A stretch of 9,828 bases of DNA, taken from contig JBMNSO010000062.1 in assembly GCA_050945235.1 (NCBI GenBank), positions 1 through 9,828 on the forward strand, in the 5' to 3' direction. This DNA comes from DUOD01 sp050945235 (GTDB taxonomy: Bacteria; Bacillota; Clostridia; DUOD01). The notes under the pieces were generated by a model. That model searched no databases. It worked only from the letters and a program-made list of their open reading frames with translations, and was not told the origin of the DNA. Of the stretch, positions 6,389 to 9,828 are shown piece by piece; the stretch's first letter is position 1; every line of letters starts with the position of its first letter. Position numbers and translations under genes: made by a program.

Positions 6389-6472
6389 ATAAAAATGAAT
6401 ATATAACGTAGTCATGAAGACTATAACCGGCCATGAAGGTATGCAGGGTTTGCACATCTTTATGGCTTTTTT
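6389..6472 (+). ncRNA. Candidate small RNA or leader attenuator (~84 nt)
   Basis: The consensus promoter at 6354-6382 should start transcription near 6389, and a strong intrinsic terminator ends at 6472, with no convincing open reading frame and no start codon with a ribosome binding site between. The predicted RNA holds a small hairpin (tagtc 6409-6413 with gacta 6419-6423) and then the terminator. The segment catgaaga (6413-6420) repeats part of the terminator's left arm and could pair with its right arm (6457-6464, 8 pairs, one G-U), so alternative folds exist. It does not match a riboswitch class I can recognise. It may be a stand-alone small RNA or a regulated leader of the downstream PIG-L/ABC genes. 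Confidence 0.55.
6430..6472 (+). terminator. Strong intrinsic terminator upstream of the PIG-L gene
   Basis: gccatgaaggtatgc (6430-6444) pairs with gcacatctttatggc (6452-6466): 15 positions with two G-U pairs and one A-C mismatch, a 7-nt loop and six T (6467-6472). It lies 40 bases before the next gene's start, which is the position of an attenuator. Confidence 0.85.
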
Positions 6473-6512
6473 GTTGGTCGATTACATAGAATACGAATAG
6501 GAGTGGACGGTT

Positions 6513-7265
6513 TTGGAGAATAAAGGTGTGAACATGTTATTATTGGGCGTATATGGCATGGAGGTTGTGGAATGCGGCGGCGCGCTGGCCAAGAATGCGG
6601 CGGCGGGCGGAAAGTCCTATGCTTCCATTATGTTGTCCAAGGAAGGGACCCGGTCCCAGGTGATGGAGGCCGCAAAGGTATTGGATGTGGAAGTTTCCTT
6701 TACAGGCTTTGATTATGGAGCGGTGGAGGTTAACAAGGAGGGCAAGAAAAAGCTGGTAAAGGTAATAAGGCAGACCCGGCCGGATATTATAATCACTCAG
6801 GATCCGGAGCATTCGTATCATGATCTGGACCCCGATCGGAGGCTGGCAATGCTTTTGATACTGGAAAGCATCGCCCTGGCGGCCAGGGATTTCGCATTGG
6901 ATGAGATGCCGGGCTTGGAAAGCCACCCCATACCCACTATTTATTACATGACGCCGGAGCATCCCAATTGCGTAGTGGATGTAGCCGGGGTGTGGAATAA
7001 AAAGGAGCAGGCCATGGATAGGCTGACCAGCCAGATGGAGTTCAGCGGCCGACATTTTGAGACCTATTTCGGTGACAGTGCCCTGGAGGCAGTGGTGCCA
7101 AATTGGTCCCAGCTGCCGGATTATTATCAAAAGGGCAGGGCAGCCCACCGCCAGATAGACAAAGCCCTTCATCTATACAACGGTGCCTGCAGCCATGGAA
7201 GATATGCCCTGGCGGAGGCCTATAGAAGGGAAGGCAAATTCCACTTGGAGAACCTTGTTGTGTAA
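6513..7265 (+). CDS. PIG-L/LmbE-fold protein with altered metal-binding motifs
   Basis: A 250-residue protein with the PIG-L deacetylase fold pattern: N-terminal LLLG strand, ECGGALAK (20-27), EGTRSQ, RPDIIIT (89-95), Y-H-D-L-D-P-D-R (102-109), and VDVAGVWNKKEQAM...SQ near 153-175. Active family members bind Zn2+ through AHPDD and HxDH and remove N-acetyl or N-acyl groups from sugars. Here AHPDD reads VYGME (13-17) and HPDH reads DPDR (106-109), and the usual His in ITHD and AxxHxSQ are Gln96 and Leu. The standard zinc site is therefore missing, so catalysis by the usual route is doubtful. TTG 6513 is chosen because AGGAG (6499-6503) lies 9 bases upstream; GTG 6528 or ATG 6534 are alternatives with weaker sites. 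It precedes the ABC genes by about 100 bases with no terminator, so co-transcription is likely. Confidence 0.8.
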   Translation: MENKGVNMLLLGVYGMEVVECGGALAKNAAAGGKSYASIMLSKEGTRSQVMEAAKVLDVEVSFTGFDYGAVEVNKEGKKKLVKVIRQTRPDIIITQDPEHSYHDLDPDRRLAMLLILESIALAARDFALDEMPGLESHPIPTIYYMTPEHPNCVVDVAGVWNKKEQAMDRLTSQMEFSGRHFETYFGDSALEAVVPNWSQLPDYYQKGRAAHRQIDKALHLYNGACSHGRYALAEAYRREGKFHLENLVV

Positions 7266-7319
7266 TTGCATAACACCAAAGGGTCGCACCTTGCGGCTGT
7301 ATACGAATATTTTGGACAT

Positions 7320-7358
7320 TATTAAGGCATGCACGAAGTATTAAGGCATATACGGAGA
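7320..7358. repeat. 19-bp imperfect tandem repeat upstream of the binding-protein gene
   Basis: tattaaggcat..acg.. recurs with a 19-base period (from 7320 and 7339), with 11 identical leading bases. It spans the ATG at 7329, which is therefore part of a repeated non-coding stretch. A weak hairpin (gtcgca/tgcggc, about 7283-7297) lies before it, without a T-tract. I find no good promoter between 7266 and 7370. Confidence 0.45.
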
Positions 7359-7370
7359 AAGGGGTTTCTT

Positions 7371-9188
7371 ATGCTTAATATAAAAATAAAAAAGTATATC
7401 ATAGTTACTATGCTTCTAGTTGCCATGGTTTTGTCACTGTTTCCTTCCATGGCCATGGCCAACCAGGGAGAGGATACGTTGATAATTGCCATACATAGGG
7501 ACGAAAACACATTGACGCCCTATACCTATGTAACCGGGTATCCCGGTATTGAAGTCATGAGGCTGATATATGACAGCCTGTTCGCCTATGACAAGAATAA
7601 CCTGCCTATACCATGGATGGTAAAGGATTATACCATAGATGACCAATATAAGGTATATACCATGGAACTTAAGGAAGGCTTGAAATGGCACGATAGCAGT
7701 CCGGTGACCGCCGATGACGTAAAATTTTCCTTTGAATATGCCCTAAACCAGCAAAGTGCTCGATGGAAGAATATCGCAGGCATGGTAAGTGAGATAGAGG
7801 TACAAGACCCACTGAATTTTTCCATGGTGCTTACCGAGCCCAACCCCGATTTTTTGAAAAAGGGATTGGCAGATTTTCCCATTATACCCAAACACATTTA
7901 TAAAAACATGGAAAGGGCCGATGAGGTGCAGGAGGTTATAGGCAGCGGCCCATATAGGATGGTCGATTACAAGGCAGGGCAGTACTATAAGCTGGAGGCC
8001 ATGGAGGATTATTTTATGGGCACTCCCTTGGTGAGAAATCTGTCCATGCCCATCATGACCGATACCGGTGCCATCTTCCAGGCCCTTAAGGCCGGGCAGA
8101 TCCATGGCACCACCGCTCATCTGGCACCGGAGCTGGTAGATACCTTCAGCGCCGATAACCGGATCGAAATAATAACCGGTACCGGTCTAACCACTACCCT
8201 CATCCAAATAAACAACGAGGTATATCCCCTTAGTGAGGCACAGTTCAGGAAGGCACTGGCTCTGGCCATAGATACCAAAGACCTGGTGGATACCGTGCTT
8301 CTGGGCTATGGCGACAGGGGCAGCCTGGGTTTTTCCAACCCAAACCTGCCCTGGGGCATGAAGGACCTGGTTTTCGATGCCGATATCCAAAAAAGCAATG
8401 AACTGTTGGACGGCCTAGGGTTTACCCAAAGGAACCAAGACGATATTCGCCTAGATAAGGATGGCAAGCCCTTGGAGTTTGAGGTTTTGGTATATGCCAA
8501 TAATCCCGGCAGGATCAGGACGGCGGAGGTCATTGCCCAGCATTTGAGGAAAGTGGGCATTGATCTTAAGGTTTCATCCTTGGAATCGGGCACCTTGGAC
8601 GATAAGGTATGGCCGGGGTTTGACGTCACCCAGGGCAGGGATTACCAGATGGCCATGTGGGGCTGGTCGGCTTCCGGCCAAATGCATCCCGACGGACTGG
8701 TGGACCTGTTCTATTCCGATCTGACAAAGGCCAACTTAAACATAGGCGCCTTTAACGATCCGGCCTTTGATGGGCTGGTTGATAAACTGAAGACCACCTT
8801 GGACGAAGGTGAGAGATTAGATATAATAAAGGAAATGCAACGGGTGTTGGCCGATAAGGTGCCGGTGATACCGCTCTACTATTCCCAGGTGGTGGCCGCC
8901 TATGATAAGAGTGCTTATGACCGGTGGGTGCTGGTGGATGGTGTCGGGATTATCAATAAATTTTCTTTCCTGCCCGGTGACTGGCAGGCTGCGGATAATT
9001 CAGGCCAGGACCAAGAGGGGCCCCAATCCACAGACCCGGTCCAATCAACCACCGACAACCAGGGCGATGACACCGCCGGGGATGTGGCAGGTCAAAGGAA
9101 TACCGGGTTATGGTGGCTGGTGATAATACTGGCTATAGCCGTTGTAATAATATTAATCAGGATAAAACGCCATAAAAACAAGGGATAA
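7371..9188 (+). CDS. ABC transporter substrate-binding protein, family 5, membrane-anchored
   Basis: A 605-residue extracytoplasmic solute-binding protein of the SBP_bac_5 group, which binds peptides, nickel or oligosaccharides for Dpp/Opp-type importers. A signal peptide fills 1-30 (KIKK, hydrophobic core, cleavage after AMA at 28-30). There is no lipobox Cys. The family motif region WHDSSPVTADDVKFSF lies near 105-120. The body ends near 541. A Gln/Asp/Thr-rich linker of about 38 residues follows, then a transmembrane helix (about 580-596) and a basic tail (RIKRHKNKG). It is thus tethered at its C-terminus instead of being a lipoprotein. ATG 7371 is chosen over 7329 because AGAAAGGGG (7356-7364) lies 6 bases upstream and it gives a clean signal peptide. 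The permease starts four bases after its stop. Substrate unknown. Confidence 0.93.
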   Translation: MLNIKIKKYIIVTMLLVAMVLSLFPSMAMANQGEDTLIIAIHRDENTLTPYTYVTGYPGIEVMRLIYDSLFAYDKNNLPIPWMVKDYTIDDQYKVYTMELKEGLKWHDSSPVTADDVKFSFEYALNQQSARWKNIAGMVSEIEVQDPLNFSMVLTEPNPDFLKKGLADFPIIPKHIYKNMERADEVQEVIGSGPYRMVDYKAGQYYKLEAMEDYFMGTPLVRNLSMPIMTDTGAIFQALKAGQIHGTTAHLAPELVDTFSADNRIEIITGTGLTTTLIQINNEVYPLSEAQFRKALALAIDTKDLVDTVLLGYGDRGSLGFSNPNLPWGMKDLVFDADIQKSNELLDGLGFTQRNQDDIRLDKDGKPLEFEVLVYANNPGRIRTAEVIAQHLRKVGIDLKVSSLESGTLDDKVWPGFDVTQGRDYQMAMWGWSASGQMHPDGLVDLFYSDLTKANLNIGAFNDPAFDGLVDKLKTTLDEGERLDIIKEMQRVLADKVPVIPLYYSQVVAAYDKSAYDRWVLVDGVGIINKFSFLPGDWQAADNSGQDQEGPQSTDPVQSTTDNQGDDTAGDVAGQRNTGLWWLVIILAIAVVIILIRIKRHKNKG

Positions 9189-9192
9189 ATCA

Positions 9193-9828
9193 TTGAAAGC
9201 CAGGATAAGAACGGGAAAATTAACTCAATATATAATACTACTGCTGTTGGTGGTTTTAATAAACTTTATGCTGCCCCGGCTGCTGCCGGGCAGTCCCCTT
9301 GCCTATCTCATGGGAGAAGATGTGGGCATGCTAAGTCCCCAGGAAAGGCAGGAGGCTTTAAAGCTGTATAACCTGGATAAGCCCATGACTGTACAGTTCG
9401 GGTATTATCTTAAGGATCTTGTAACCCTCGATTGGGGCATGTCCTATTCAAGGAAACTGCCGGTGTCCCAGGTATTGGCGGAGGCAGCGCCCTGGACCCT
9501 GCTACTGGCCGCCGCCAACCTGGTCATTTCCACGGTGGTGGGCTCACTGCTGGGGGTGGTGGCTGCCTTAAGGCGTAAGTCCAGGGTAGATGTCAACCTG
9601 CTGATAGGTACGTCCTTTTTAAGCTCCTCCCCCGCCTTTTGGATAGGCATGATCTTGGTTTCGGTACTGGCGGTCCGGTTGGGTTGGTTCCCGGTATACG
9701 GCGCCTATTCGGCGTTCCAAGGTTATACCGGCCTTGCCAGGGTGCTGGATGTTGTACATCACCTGGTTCTGCCCCTATCTACCATGGTAATTCTATCGGT
9801 ATCCGGCTTTTTCCTTACCATGCGGTAT
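9193..9828 (+). CDS. DppB/OppB-type ABC transporter permease (3' end missing)
   Basis: The first 212 codons of an inner-membrane permease of the dipeptide/oligopeptide importer group run off the right edge without a stop. The N-terminus shows the group's typical first helix and FMLPRLLPGSPLAY motif, then a segment with LYNLDKPMTVQFGYYLKDL and LDWGMSYS. Membrane helices of the BPD_transp_1 domain follow from about residue 98 (TLLLAAANLVISTVVGSLLG), with SSPAFWIGMILV and LPLSTMVIL. The start is TTG 9193, preceded by AGGGAT (9181-9186), which overlaps the binding protein's stop codon and indicates translational coupling. In such operons a second permease and ATPases usually follow, here outside the window. 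Confidence 0.92.
   Translation, partial: MKARIRTGKLTQYIILLLLVVLINFMLPRLLPGSPLAYLMGEDVGMLSPQERQEALKLYNLDKPMTVQFGYYLKDLVTLDWGMSYSRKLPVSQVLAEAAPWTLLLAAANLVISTVVGSLLGVVAALRRKSRVDVNLLIGTSFLSSSPAFWIGMILVSVLAVRLGWFPVYGAYSAFQGYTGLARVLDVVHHLVLPLSTMVILSVSGFFLTMRY

Noticed and set aside
6210..6392. 60-residue plus-strand open frame with a TTG start and a hydrophobic stretch
   Set aside because: It begins inside a palindromic repeat, runs through the consensus promoter and has no ribosome binding site.
6540..7172. 210-residue minus-strand open frame
   Set aside because: Antisense shadow of the PIG-L-like gene, low-complexity reading with no recognisable motif.
7266..7319. Promoter or terminator between the PIG-L and binding-protein genes
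   Set aside because: TTGCGG at 7291 has no matching -10 at proper spacing, and the gtcgca/tgcggc hairpin lacks a T-tract.
9444..9650. 68-residue minus-strand open frame
   Set aside because: Antisense to the permease, which has a continuous frame from 9193 to the edge with clear OppB-type motifs.

Overview
The window looks like a stretch of a Clostridia-type Firmicute chromosome of moderate G+C. The signs are strong AGGAG-type ribosome binding sites, SigA-type promoters (TTGACA/TATAAT with 17-nt spacers), GTG and TTG starts, heavy use of ATA (Ile) and AGG (Arg) codons, intrinsic terminators, and a CotH/VTC/DUF4956 gene set familiar from clostridial genomes. The genus cannot be named from the sequence alone. 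All recognised genes lie on the + strand.

Left block (1-2640): the 3' part of a CotH-type atypical protein kinase gene, then a VTC-domain (polyphosphate-polymerase-type) protein and a DUF4956 four-helix membrane protein. They form one operon closed by a strong intrinsic terminator. A plausible reading, not proven here, is a membrane-coupled system that makes or moves a phosphate polymer together with a kinase acting on surface or spore-coat proteins.

Middle block (2640-6240): three probably separate units. The first is a multi-pass DUF4173 membrane protein with its own extended -10 promoter. The second is a patatin-like lipid acyl hydrolase. The third is a HAD subfamily IA phosphatase with a promoter just upstream. 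Intergenic DNA here holds degenerate short tandem repeats. In the one after the DUF4173 gene, every unit repeats the gene's last codons and a stop. A 22-bp tandem repeat after the first operon may be an old IS end.

Right block (6240-9828): a perfect consensus promoter drives a short (about 84 nt) stretch that ends in a strong terminator. This is either a small RNA or a leader attenuator. It sits upstream of a PIG-L/LmbE-fold protein whose metal-ligand motifs are largely replaced. Next come a family 5 (peptide/oligosaccharide-type) ABC substrate-binding protein, anchored by a C-terminal membrane helix instead of a lipid, and the start of a DppB/OppB-type permease that runs off the right edge. 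The last three genes are probably an uptake operon continuing beyond the window.

The items most worth following up are the divergent PIG-L protein, the promoter-to-terminator leader RNA, the CotH-VTC-DUF4956 cassette and the repeated 3' end of the DUF4173 gene.
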